Below are positions 44,559 to 53,338 of a DNA stretch of 58,869 nt, in pieces. The position numbers were made by a program, and so were the translations under genes. The notes under the pieces were generated by a model. That model was not told the DNA's origin, ran no database searches, and saw only the letters and a list, made by a program, of their open reading frames with translations. Each line of letters begins with the position of its first letter. The first letter of the stretch is position 1. This DNA is from an uncultured Sulfolobales archaeon (GTDB lineage Archaea > Thermoproteota > Thermoprotei_A > Sulfolobales > NBVN01). The stretch lies in NCBI GenBank assembly GCA_937949785.1, contig CALEDH010000002.1:1-58869 (forward strand), in the 5' to 3' direction.

Positions 44559-45472
44559 TGGTTGAGAATTTAGTGTTAGTTATCGGTAAGGGCGGAGTCG
44601 GTAAGACTACGGTATCCATACTACTATCATTAATTTTAAGTAGTATTGATAACACACTCCTATGCAGTCTAGACCCAGCTAAACATTTAATTAAATATTT
44701 AGAGATTGGAGAGGCTATGAAGTACTTTAAGATTCAGGAAAACCTCACCGCTTATCAATTAGATGTTAACGTAGCATTAAAAACAGCATTAGACCGCTAC
44801 GTAGAATTAATTAATGAGCTCTTACCATCCCTCTCAGTATTAAACATCGATAGCGTAGCTAACACCATTAAGTACTCACCAGGTTTTGAGGAGGAAGTGT
44901 TTATGAGGGAGTTCCAGAAAATATTAAATCAGTATGAGTACCACTACGCAGTAATTGATACACCGCCTACTGGCACAACCTTAAGGACTTTAATAATACC
45001 TAAACTCTACAAGTTATGGATTGATAAGTTAGTAGAGGTTAGGGAGAGAGTACTCTCACTTAGATATTCCATAGCTCGGACTTTAGGTAGGGAGTTTAAG
45101 ATTAAGGACCCGGTTTTAGATAGACTCTACGAAATGCGTGAAACATATAACTTTCTATGGGAGCGGATGAAAGATATAAATACGTCTTTTGTCTTAGTGA
45201 CTAATCCTGAGGTAATGCCACTATTAGAGATCATAGATGTTATTAAATTCCTTAAAACTGAGTTAGGGGTAGAGCCTGCATTACTGGTTATGAATAAATA
45301 TGTTGACTCACCTGAAGTTGTTGAAGTGATGGAGGAGTTTAACAGGCTACCATATGAGAAAGTTGTAATACCTAAGGTTGAGAGACCTCCTACGAGACTT
45401 AGTGATATGGTTGAATTAGTAAAGCTTATAAATAGTGAAGGTATTTTAAAAGCTCTTAAACAGCGGAGGTAG
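44552..45472 (+). CDS. ArsA/Get3-like ATPase
   Basis: 306 residues. Deviant Walker A GKGGVGKTT (about 11-19), switch I region SLDPAKHL, and switch II VIDTPPTGTTLRTL (about 136-149) identify the SIMIBI-class ArsA/Get3 group. The characteristic long helical insert (LYKLWIDKLVEVRERVLSLRYSIARTLG) is present. Arsenite-binding cysteines are lacking, so a role in membrane-protein targeting or in an archaeal complex with the upstream 101-residue protein is more likely than arsenic transport. Confidence 0.8.
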   Translation: MVMVENLVLVIGKGGVGKTTVSILLSLILSSIDNTLLCSLDPAKHLIKYLEIGEAMKYFKIQENLTAYQLDVNVALKTALDRYVELINELLPSLSVLNIDSVANTIKYSPGFEEEVFMREFQKILNQYEYHYAVIDTPPTGTTLRTLIIPKLYKLWIDKLVEVRERVLSLRYSIARTLGREFKIKDPVLDRLYEMRETYNFLWERMKDINTSFVLVTNPEVMPLLEIIDVIKFLKTELGVEPALLVMNKYVDSPEVVEVMEEFNRLPYEKVVIPKVERPPTRLSDMVELVKLINSEGILKALKQRR

Positions 45473-45529
45473 GTTGGTTCCTAACACCTAATGTCTTAAA
45501 AACTTAGAACCTTGCTAACTTAGTAATTA

Positions 45530-46714
45530 GTGTCTGGAGTGTGGTTAGTACTCACATTACTGGTCTTAGGCCTCATGCAATTCCTTGATACCGGATTATA
45601 TACGTACATAGCGTATAATCTGCATGTAGGAGGGTTCTACTTAGGAGTCCTATCAGCTACGTGGAGCTTAATCTACATAGTGTCCAATAAGGTTTTCAGT
45701 AGGTTAGCAGATAGTGGTAGGAATAAGGTACTACTCCTACTGTCCTCCATAACCCTCCTACTGATATATATAACGCTCAGCGACATCAACGCATTAAACG
45801 GTTTAATACTGTATTCGCTGCACGCCCTAGCATTATCTGCTGCTAATCTATCATTATCTGTAACTATTTTAGAGATATACGATCACATCAGCTGGAACAG
45901 CGTAAATGCCTTTAGTAGGATCTTCTCAAACTTCGTTAGAGGTTCTACCTTCGTATTAGTAGCACTATATTCTATTAACCTCCCACCGATCTTAATCCTA
46001 ACTACGGTATTCGCATGTATGTCTACGGTAGTGCTGCCGGGGATAGGCTTAAACGTTGAACGTATGTTGTTTAAGATCAATAGAGACTTAAGTTACGTCG
46101 GTAAGTATCTTAAGGCATCTACAGCCTTACTCTACATTCATAAACCTAGGGATGCCTTCGAGTACTTAGAGAGGACATGGAGTAATTTTAACATGTTAAA
46201 ACCTTGGAGGGTACTTACATCCACAGTTCTCTACACAATGTTTGGAGACCTAATTTTAGTGGTACTACCATTACTCATGAAAGATAGCGTAGGGCTGCAT
46301 GGCCTATGGCTTTCCTGGGGTATAGGCTTGCTGTTAACTTCCTTTATAATTGCCCCACTGATTTCGAGGGTTATATCAACTTCGGAGAACACGGATGTAA
46401 AGCTGATGAGCTTATTCATACTTTTAAGGGGTATTATCTTAGTATTACTACTTCCCTACATATATGACTGGTCCGGCCTAACTACGTACTTACTACTTAT
46501 CATCGCATTATCATCAATAGCTGACTTCCTCATATACAATAAATTTGTGGAGGTCAGTGCTGGCTACAGTATCTCGAATTACTATATAGCGAGGGAGGTA
46601 GGATCTATAATAGGTTCCATACTTGGAGGTCTAATATATACCCTAATACCTGGAGTACTGCCTATATCAGTAATTATTATAGCTATCGCCTCAGCAACTT
46701 TAATACTCGTTTAA
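45530..46714 (+). CDS. MFS-like membrane protein
   Basis: 394 residues with about 11-12 helices. The first half has the loop NKVFSRLADSGRNKVLLLLSS, a recognisable MFS motif between helices 2 and 3, but the rest is divergent and includes a long central loop (about 175-225). GTG start at 45530, 57 nt after the ArsA-like gene. Substrate unknown. Confidence 0.68.
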   Translation: MSGVWLVLTLLVLGLMQFLDTGLYTYIAYNLHVGGFYLGVLSATWSLIYIVSNKVFSRLADSGRNKVLLLLSSITLLLIYITLSDINALNGLILYSLHALALSAANLSLSVTILEIYDHISWNSVNAFSRIFSNFVRGSTFVLVALYSINLPPILILTTVFACMSTVVLPGIGLNVERMLFKINRDLSYVGKYLKASTALLYIHKPRDAFEYLERTWSNFNMLKPWRVLTSTVLYTMFGDLILVVLPLLMKDSVGLHGLWLSWGIGLLLTSFIIAPLISRVISTSENTDVKLMSLFILLRGIILVLLLPYIYDWSGLTTYLLLIIALSSIADFLIYNKFVEVSAGYSISNYYIAREVGSIIGSILGGLIYTLIPGVLPISVIIIAIASATLILV

Positions 46715-46854
46715 CATTTCTAGAAGAGGTGACTGCGAAACGAGCATATAGAAGTATTTTACATATTTTTAGTAACTGCTGGTCATGTAGGTCATCAATC
46801 TAATAAGCTAAGAGTGGGTGTTTTAAAACTGTGGTGATATCATAGATGATTATG

Positions 46855-46864
46855 ATATTTAAAT
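46855..46864 (+). promoter_or_regulatory. TATA box of the C/D sRNA gene
   Basis: atatttaaat; the expected transcription start (about 26 nt downstream of its centre) falls near 46885, 8 nt before the box C. This supports an independent sRNA transcript. Confidence 0.5.
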
Positions 46865-46889
46865 TTCTAAGAGGTAATAAGAGGTTGAT

Positions 46890-46942
46890 AGAGTGATGAA
46901 GTGTTTAGACTGAGTTAATGATTGAGGACTCGAATGCTGATA
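46890..46942 (+). ncRNA. Box C/D sRNA; D guide predicted for tRNA C56
   Basis: Box C GTGATGA (46893-46899), 10-nt D' guide agtgtttaga, box D' CTGA (46910-46913), 5-nt spacer, box C' TGATTGA (46919-46925), 11-nt D guide ggactcgaatg, box D CTGA (46937-46940). Element order and spacings are exactly those of archaeal dual-guide C/D sRNAs. Nine bases of the D guide pair with TTCGAGTCC, the T-loop/T-stem of many tRNAs, and the fifth base before box D pairs with C56. The D' target is unknown. It has its own TATA box and lies in a 318-nt spacer. Confidence 0.75.
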
Positions 46943-47032
46943 GTTGTTAGGTTATAATACGATATAACGTAAAATTAAGGCCATACCGTTAAATAGTTTT
47001 AATTTATTAACACCAGTGGATGGGTCGTTTCC

Positions 47033-47767
47033 TCAGCCATTATTATGAATCAAGTGAATCACATCTCCAGAGTATATCCTCTTAACTCCTTCATCGTCTT
47101 TCATTATTAGCGAGCCGTCACTATCAACGTCAACTGCTACGCCGATGATAACTCCTTCAGATGTGTATACCTTTACACTCCTGCCAATCGTTACGCTATA
47201 CTTCTTCCACTTACTAATTACATCATCGGTATTCCCTATTAGTAGCTCTGCGTAGAAGTTATTGAGGTTCTTTAATACCTCCGTAAGTATGGGCTGTGTA
47301 GGTATTTCAAATCCTAGGTAGTCCTTAAGTGATATGGCTGTGTCCTTAAGTGCTCCATGTAATTCGTTATTAACGTTAATACCTATCCCTAAGAGTATAT
47401 AGTCGACCGTGGTGCCAGTGAATTTAGCTTCGGAAAGCACACCGCATACCTTCCGATCTTCGAGCAATACATCGTTAGGCCACTTCAAACCCAGTGGAAC
47501 TCTATATAACTTCTTAATACCCTCAATCACTGATAGCCCAGCAGCTAAGTTAATAAGCTGTAGATTGTTTACAGACTTAGGCCTTAAAATAACCGTCATC
47601 CAAAGACCGCCATAATCAGCTATCCATCTCCTACCTAACCTTCCTCGTCCCTCAGTCATTCTATCGGCTATGACTACTGTCCCCTCAACCCAACCATCTT
47701 CAGCTAACTCCCTAGCAACATCTTGGGTTGAGGTACACTCCCTCACTCTGTAAATCCTAAGCATCAT
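47033..47767 (-). CDS. birA: Biotin--protein ligase
   Basis: 244 residues without an N-terminal HTH, so a monofunctional ligase. The biotinyl-5'-AMP loop GRGRLGRRW is at 40-48, preceded by STQDVARELA; LKWPNDVLL (about 109-117) supplies the catalytic lysine, and VDYILLGIGINVNNEL matches the core. The C-terminal 45 residues form the small SH3-like domain. It biotinylates the carboxylase BCCP; no carboxylase genes are in the window. Confidence 0.9.
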   Translation of the reverse strand: MMLRIYRVRECTSTQDVARELAEDGWVEGTVVIADRMTEGRGRLGRRWIADYGGLWMTVILRPKSVNNLQLINLAAGLSVIEGIKKLYRVPLGLKWPNDVLLEDRKVCGVLSEAKFTGTTVDYILLGIGINVNNELHGALKDTAISLKDYLGFEIPTQPILTEVLKNLNNFYAELLIGNTDDVISKWKKYSVTIGRSVKVYTSEGVIIGVAVDVDSDGSLIMKDDEGVKRIYSGDVIHLIHNNG

Positions 47768-48074
47768 ACTACCATATATTTTAAAATCATTAAAACTTTT
47801 AACTTAAGGTTGACTTGAATTCGAGGCCTGTACGGAAATATCGTAGTAGGAAATCATGATTCTGAACTACGTAGGCCTTTCTAACTCGTATTTCTTAGGT
47901 TCTCACCACTCTTTAAAGAGCTTTAAGATGGGGAGTCTTAGGAGTCTAAGGCTTCGGTGATCGCTACATCCACACGTTCAATGTGGGACATCTTAAAACA
48001 CGTTTTAGGTTTCCCGGGTACCGTAATTATAATCATTATCTAATTACATGGGGTTGATGTTGATTTGAACACCC
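47768..48074. other. 307-nt gene-free spacer with motif copy D
   Basis: The left end carries the AT-rich birA promoter. The dispersed motif is at 47858-47877; an upstream arm cgtagt (47842-47847) could pair with its actacg. The remainder holds nothing I recognise. Confidence 0.5.
47858..47877 (+). repeat. Dispersed intergenic motif, copy D
   Basis: gattctgaactacgtaggcc. Downstream sequence (ttcttaggttctcacc) also resembles the same stretch after copy A (ttcttaggattcacc), so homology probably extends past the core. Confidence 0.5.
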
Positions 48075-48794
48075 TTAAATTTTCTTAATACCTAAGTATA
48101 GTTCTGAGAAGTCTGGATGGCGGAGTAGTTCTAGCGCCTTACCGCTATATCTCATAGTTCCGCTTACTAGTAGGTATGCCTGATCTCCTAGTTCTAAAGC
48201 TATCTTAGCCAGCTGTTCAACTATTAATATCGTTAGTCCTAACTTATCTCTTAAATCGATGATCTGGTTTAAAACCTTCTTAGCTATTATCGGTGCTAGG
48301 TCTGTCGTTATTTCATCTAAGAGTATTATCTTAGGCCTCCTCATCAAAGCCATAGCTATTGCTAACATCCTCCTCTCACCACCGCTTAATGTGCCGGCCT
48401 TCCTATTAATGAATTTATCAAGTACTGGAAATAAACTTAGCACTTCATCCATTCTATCCTTAACTTCAGCCTTGTCAAGCAGGTATGACGCCAACCTTAA
48501 GTTCTCATTAACTGTTAGCTCCGTGAAGACATTACCCATCTGAGGTAGGTAAGCGATCCCTAGTCTAGAGATCTTATGTGTAGGCATTCCAGAGATTTTA
48601 CTTCCATTATAGTATACTGCGCCGTCATATATTGTTGCTATCCCCATTATACTGTTCAATAAAGTTGTTTTACCAGCGCCGTTCGGCCCTACAACAACTG
48701 TGATCTCCTTCTCCTCCACATCTAAGTTCACGTTGAAGAGTACTTTAAGCTTCCCATACCCTGAAATTAAATTCCTAACTTCTAAAAGCACCAT
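48075..48794 (-). CDS. livF: Branched-chain amino acid/amide ABC transporter ATPase LivF
   Basis: 239 residues. Walker A GPNGAGKTT, Q-loop LPQMGNVFTELTV, signature LSGGERRMLAIAMAL and Walker B ILLDEITTDLAPII are intact; the last carries IleThr-ThrAsp in place of the usual ProSer/SerGlu. The start lies 2 nt after the LivG stop. It is one of two ATPases energising the LivHM channel. Confidence 0.88.
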   Translation of the reverse strand: MVLLEVRNLISGYGKLKVLFNVNLDVEEKEITVVVGPNGAGKTTLLNSIMGIATIYDGAVYYNGSKISGMPTHKISRLGIAYLPQMGNVFTELTVNENLRLASYLLDKAEVKDRMDEVLSLFPVLDKFINRKAGTLSGGERRMLAIAMALMRRPKIILLDEITTDLAPIIAKKVLNQIIDLRDKLGLTILIVEQLAKIALELGDQAYLLVSGTMRYSGKALELLRHPDFSELYLGIKKI

Positions 48795-48796
48795 CC

Positions 48797-49564
48797 CTAC
48801 TCACCTATGTAAATTTCAATTACCTTAGGATTCTTTATCACCTCACTCGGCCTCCCTTCAGTGACTATCTTCCCCTTATCCATAACATATACGTAGTCTG
48901 CGTAGGGTAATGCTATATCAATCCTATGCTCTATTAGTAGGAAGCTAGCGTCGAATTCATCCTTCAAACTCCTTACATATGATAAAATTCTATTAGCGTA
49001 TACCGGGTCAACCCCACCTATAGGCTCGTCGAGGGCGATTAACTTAGCTCCTGCTGCAAGCGCTCTCGCAACCTCAAGCATCTTAAGCTGTGCAGCACCT
49101 AATTTATAGGCTGGTAAATCCCAGAACTTACTCAAACCTACCTTACTCAGCATGTTGAAAGCCTTCCTAATAGCTCCTTCCTCATGTTTAATCCACCTAC
49201 TTTTAGCAATAGCTATTAAAGGATTTTCACCGTCGCTCTTCATCGAAGCTAAAACGTTTTCTAATACGGTGAGCGATTGAAACGGTACTGGTATCTGAAA
49301 CGTTCTAACAAACCCTAATCTATATATTTCGTATGGGGGTAATTCCGTAATATCTTCGTTATCGAAGAGTACCCTACCTTCATCAGCTTTATACACACCG
49401 GTACATACGTTAACTAACGTTGTCTTACCAGCACCATTAGGACCCATTAACATCGTCACGGTGTTTCTCCTAACAGCTATGCTAACACTATCTACAGCAG
49501 TCAAACCTCCGAACCTCTTAGTCACCTCCTTAGTCACTAGTATGTAGTCATTACTCATACTCAC
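48797..49564 (-). CDS. livG: Branched-chain amino acid/amide ABC transporter ATPase LivG
   Basis: 255 residues. Walker A GPNGAGKTT, the LivG-type segment YRLGFVRTFQIPVPFQSLTVLENVLAS, a degenerate signature (KLGAAQLKMLEVARAL, where the LSGGQ is LGAAQ), Walker B LIALDEPIGGVDP and H-loop LIEHRID. The C-terminal EGRPSEVIKNPKVIEIYIGE is typical of LivG. Start shortly after the solute-binding protein gene; the three minus-strand genes form one operon. Confidence 0.88.
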   Translation of the reverse strand: MSMSNDYILVTKEVTKRFGGLTAVDSVSIAVRRNTVTMLMGPNGAGKTTLVNVCTGVYKADEGRVLFDNEDITELPPYEIYRLGFVRTFQIPVPFQSLTVLENVLASMKSDGENPLIAIAKSRWIKHEEGAIRKAFNMLSKVGLSKFWDLPAYKLGAAQLKMLEVARALAAGAKLIALDEPIGGVDPVYANRILSYVRSLKDEFDASFLLIEHRIDIALPYADYVYVMDKGKIVTEGRPSEVIKNPKVIEIYIGE

Positions 49565-49644
49565 TACCTGAAGAAATTAAAAGTTTGGAAATACTTTAAA
49601 TTTTTTGTTTATAATTAATTATTTATAAAAATTGTTTAATCGTT

Positions 49645-51030
49645 TTAACCATAATAAGGTATTCTCCAATCTATTAAGTCACTAGCACCTCTCCATACAC
49701 CGACAATACTCCATTCATACGTTCTGTCCTTTTCTAATATAGCCCATAATTCGTAATCAGCAAATGCTCTATCACCTGCAGCGTTTAACTTAAACCAACC
49801 ACTAGCCCCGAAGTAATTCTCAACTATGCTGGGTAATACGGCTCTAATCTTCTCTGTGTCATACTCATCAACAACGTCTAAGGCCATAGCGACAGTCCAT
49901 ATGGCATCGTAGGTATTATAGGCGTAGGGCGCTGGAATTCTACCTAATGTTTTCTCTATATACGTCTTAACATGTTCAAACTTAGGTGAGAAAGACGGTG
50001 CTGCTATGGTACTCACAAACTTAGTCTTAACTGAGAATGCAGCACTTTCCTTCGTACCTATTAGGAGGGCGTTACCGGCAGTGCCATCACTTCCAAACCA
50101 TTTAACCTTAGATAGTATATCATACTTACCTGAAGCTACGAATAGAGGTATAGCCTCCTCAAAGCTGATCAGTAACACACCAACGTTATTAACACCGTAC
50201 TTACTGATCCAATCCCCTACGATGCTAGCAAGCAATGACGCCTCAACTGAGAGTTCCTTAGCCCCTGGCTCAAACCTTATACCATCATGTACGGCTCCTC
50301 GAACACCTTCCTTCTCAAGAATCTTCGAGAACGCCTTTACAGTAGCATCTTTAAGACCGTCTCCCCAAGCATCACCTCTCCAAACAGGGATTAAATACCT
50401 CACACCAGCTGTAAATGCTGTCCTAGCTATAGCTGGGCCTTGAACAGTATCGTCAGGACAGTACCTTAATATGAAGTCACCTGGTATCGCTAAGGCAGGA
50501 GATGTTGATGACGGACTAATAACTAATAACTTATTAGCGTCTGCGTAGGACTTTATCTCTCTTACCTCTGCACTAGCCATAGGTCCTACGAATATCTTAA
50601 CACCCCTACCGTGGAGAATCCTAACCTTATCTAGAGTTGTTTTAGGGTCTGTAGCAGTATCCTCAATTACGGGGACTAAGTACCAAGCCTCACCTCTAGC
50701 CTTTAACCACTCATTAACCTCCTTAACAGCTAGTTCAAAAGCCACTTTATTCTCCTCACCAAACGAGCTTAACTCACCTGTTAAAGGCCATAAACCACCT
50801 ATAGGGATACCACCACTTAACTTACCAGGAACCATAGCCGTTGTAGTTACCGTTCGTGTCTGGGTAATAGTACTAGTTACGGTAACAGTTCCTGCTGGCG
50901 CGCTTACAGTAGTCGTAACCGTTCTTGTAGGAGCCGCGGTTGTTCCAAAACCGTAGCCAACCCCCAATCCAATTATCAGTAATACTATTCCTATAATTAG
51001 GGCTCTCTGGGTAGTAGCCACTTCAAACAC
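49645..51030 (-). CDS. Solute-binding protein of the Liv transporter (LivK-like)
   Basis: 461 residues. An N-terminal hydrophobic anchor (about 10-29) is followed by a Thr/Val-rich stalk (about 33-68, repeats of TVTTT/TVTVT) typical of cell-surface binding proteins of thermophilic archaea, then a type I periplasmic-binding fold (GGIPIGGLWPLTGELSSFGEENKVAFELAV, FVGPMASAEVREIKSYAD, LVISPSSTSPALA, DDTVQGPAIARTA). It captures branched-chain amino acids, amides or urea-like ligands outside the cell. Divergent from livH with a 172-bp promoter region. Confidence 0.88.
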   Translation of the reverse strand: MFEVATTQRALIIGIVLLIIGLGVGYGFGTTAAPTRTVTTTVSAPAGTVTVTSTITQTRTVTTTAMVPGKLSGGIPIGGLWPLTGELSSFGEENKVAFELAVKEVNEWLKARGEAWYLVPVIEDTATDPKTTLDKVRILHGRGVKIFVGPMASAEVREIKSYADANKLLVISPSSTSPALAIPGDFILRYCPDDTVQGPAIARTAFTAGVRYLIPVWRGDAWGDGLKDATVKAFSKILEKEGVRGAVHDGIRFEPGAKELSVEASLLASIVGDWISKYGVNNVGVLLISFEEAIPLFVASGKYDILSKVKWFGSDGTAGNALLIGTKESAAFSVKTKFVSTIAAPSFSPKFEHVKTYIEKTLGRIPAPYAYNTYDAIWTVAMALDVVDEYDTEKIRAVLPSIVENYFGASGWFKLNAAGDRAFADYELWAILEKDRTYEWSIVGVWRGASDLIDWRIPYYG

Positions 51031-51202
51031 CTCTTAATTTAAATTATTAATGTAGTTTAAAAATTTATCTGTGAGTGGTTAAGGTTAAGTGAAATACATT
51101 TTAGATTAGTGGCGTGGTACGTTGCATCAATTGCTAAGGTTATAACATAATGATAACGTTTATATATTAATATATGATAGACTTCTAGAGGTGTGAAATT
51201 AG

Positions 51203-52147
51203 ATGCTGCCATCTATAGCTATCGCTAAAGCCGTGGCGTATGCTGATAGCATTGCGTTGATGGCTGCTGGAATCACTTTGATATACATGTGTACGAGGAC
51301 TTTCAACTTTGCCCACGCATCATTTGTTACATGGGGTTTATACGTTGTTTACGCTATGACGATGTTGCAAGGAGGTAGTCCGTACTACTACCTACCCTTA
51401 GCCTTCTTATTTGTTGGTGTTTTAGGCGTAGCTGTTTACATGTTAGTGATAGGCCCTCTTATGAGGAGGGGGGCATCACCTACGACGTTGATGATGACTA
51501 CTTTAGGTGTGGATCTAGTGCTACTATCAACTATTCAGATGTTCGCAGACTTCCTAACGAGGACTTACAGACTATATGCTAGGAGGGTGGTCTTAGAGGT
51601 CTACGACTTCAACACCTTAGGTATTCCTGGAATTACCTATGTATCCTTAATCATAGTAGTGGTATTGATAGCAGCTATCCACTGGTTCATGGTTAAGACT
51701 AAGTTTGGAACTGCTATGAGGGCAACTATAGAGAATCCAGACCTGTCCAGCGTACTCGGTATAAACCCCAATGTAGTTTACATAGCCTCCTGGTTTATTG
51801 GTGGGGGCTTAGCCGGTTTAGGAGGGGGTATTGCATCCCTAGCGATAAGCGGAGACCCGACAATAGGCTCTAGGATCATCGTATCGATGTTTGCATCAAG
51901 CATTGTCGGCGGGCTCTACAGCGTGTATGGTAGTGTGTTAGGGGGTTTGCTAATAGGTCTTACTGAATACTTAGGTATTATGTTATTGTCAACGCAGTTA
52001 GGAGGTTGGATATTAACGTATAGGCCAGTAATTCCTCTAATAGCCATGGCTATCACGCTCCTGATCTACCCGAGAGGATTAGCAGGCATTAATTGGGGTA
52101 AGGCTTTATTGAGGATAAAGTCCTTAGGTGGTAGGACATGGAAGTAA
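51203..52147 (+). CDS. livH: Liv-type ABC transporter permease LivH
   Basis: 314 residues, eight or nine helices. Family hallmarks: GITLIYMCTRTFNFAHASFVTWG (about 22-44), MRATIENPDLSSVLGINPNVVYIASWFIGGGLAGLGG (the EAA-like cytoplasmic loop, about 172-208) and GSRIIVSMFASSIVGGLYSVYGSVLGGLLIG. ATG start with AGGTG about 11 nt upstream; a TATA-like tttatatatt lies before it. Overlaps livM by 10 nt. Confidence 0.9.
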   Translation: MLPSIAIAKAVAYADSIALMAAGITLIYMCTRTFNFAHASFVTWGLYVVYAMTMLQGGSPYYYLPLAFLFVGVLGVAVYMLVIGPLMRRGASPTTLMMTTLGVDLVLLSTIQMFADFLTRTYRLYARRVVLEVYDFNTLGIPGITYVSLIIVVVLIAAIHWFMVKTKFGTAMRATIENPDLSSVLGINPNVVYIASWFIGGGLAGLGGGIASLAISGDPTIGSRIIVSMFASSIVGGLYSVYGSVLGGLLIGLTEYLGIMLLSTQLGGWILTYRPVIPLIAMAITLLIYPRGLAGINWGKALLRIKSLGGRTWK

Positions 52148-53208
52148 TACCTCCTATAGTTCTGTATATCCTAGTAGATTTTAGTGTTTATCTAATCATC
52201 ACTTTAAGCCTTAACATGGAGGCAGGGTATGCTGGATTACCACAATTTGGCCGTGTACTATCTGTTATTACCGGTGCTTTAGTTGCTGGAGCAATACCTG
52301 GTAGGATATTAGCATTACTATACGGCTACCCGCATGGGGCGGAGTACGCCTCCTACGAATTTAACTATAGAATAGTTAATGAGTTAAACATCATACTTGA
52401 GCAAAGCCCACTACTCTCTATAGGAGTCTTCCTCCTTACACTAATCATGGCAATGATGCTTGGTGCTGCTGTAGGCTATGTAACTTCAAGACCCGCTATC
52501 AGGTTGAAGGAAGCGTACTTAGGTATCACGTTATTAGCTATGGGTGATGTAGTTATGTTAATATCGCTCTACTATTCACCTATAATTGGCGGTACTACCG
52601 GGGTTATGGTACCAGATCCGTTCAGATGGGTTGGACCCTATAGATTTACCGCTGCGACGTTAGTCCTACTAACGCTATCTATAGTAGTCCTAATAGTAGT
52701 TGAAAGACTTACTAAGTCTCCATTTGGCAGGGCTTTAAGGGCTATGAGGGATTCCGAGGTAGCTATAACTGTCTACGGAAGGGATATAGCCAGGTTAAGG
52801 ACTTACGCATTGATTGTTGGTGCATCTATAGCTGCGTTAGGAGGGGCGCTCTACACCTTCTACACAGGAGGTTGTATAGCGTCTACCTACACTAGACTTA
52901 CCTGGACCTTCTGGCCTTGGGCTTTCATGATGTTAGGCGGAACCGGGAATAACGTAGGTGTTGTGTTAGGCGTCCTACTATTCGTAATTGTGAAGACCTT
53001 CATAGTAACGTATAGAGGGGTCCTAGCCCCGTACGTACCGTTCGACCCTGTATGGCTTGAATACACGTTTGTCGGTATGGCTATAATACTGATAGCTATG
53101 TTTAGACCTCAAGGAATAATACCTGAAAGACCTATATTCACTATAGCTAGGAAGAAGATAGAAAGAATATTCACTACGTTAGAAACTCCTGAGGAGATCC
53201 GTGCATAA
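52138..53208 (+). CDS. livM: Liv-type ABC transporter permease LivM
   Basis: 356 residues, about ten helices. LSLNMEAGYAGLPQFGRVLSVITGALVAG, SRPAIRLKEAYLGITLLAMGDVV and the cytoplasmic loop SPFGRALRAMRDSEVAITVYGRDIARLRTYALIVGASIAALGGALY match LivM; MFRPQGIIPERP closes it. The start overlaps the end of livH. With LivF, LivG and the binding protein it completes one ABC importer encoded in two divergent units. Confidence 0.9.
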   Translation: MEVIPPIVLYILVDFSVYLIITLSLNMEAGYAGLPQFGRVLSVITGALVAGAIPGRILALLYGYPHGAEYASYEFNYRIVNELNIILEQSPLLSIGVFLLTLIMAMMLGAAVGYVTSRPAIRLKEAYLGITLLAMGDVVMLISLYYSPIIGGTTGVMVPDPFRWVGPYRFTAATLVLLTLSIVVLIVVERLTKSPFGRALRAMRDSEVAITVYGRDIARLRTYALIVGASIAALGGALYTFYTGGCIASTYTRLTWTFWPWAFMMLGGTGNNVGVVLGVLLFVIVKTFIVTYRGVLAPYVPFDPVWLEYTFVGMAIILIAMFRPQGIIPERPIFTIARKKIERIFTTLETPEEIRA

Positions 53209-53338
53209 ACCCATACGTTTTCCACAGCAATGTGTAAGTGATTACGGTTAAAGCTATGTTAGAAGTAAGCAAGAAGTATGTGTGTAGAGGAAATTTCTTA
53301 ACTTAACCTGTAGATCTCAACATGCTGAGGTGGTTTAA

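Noticed and set aside
46926-46940. ggactcgaat as the T-arm of a minus-strand tRNA pseudogene
   Set aside because: No acceptor, D-arm or anticodon arm can be built around it; the C/D box framework explains it better.
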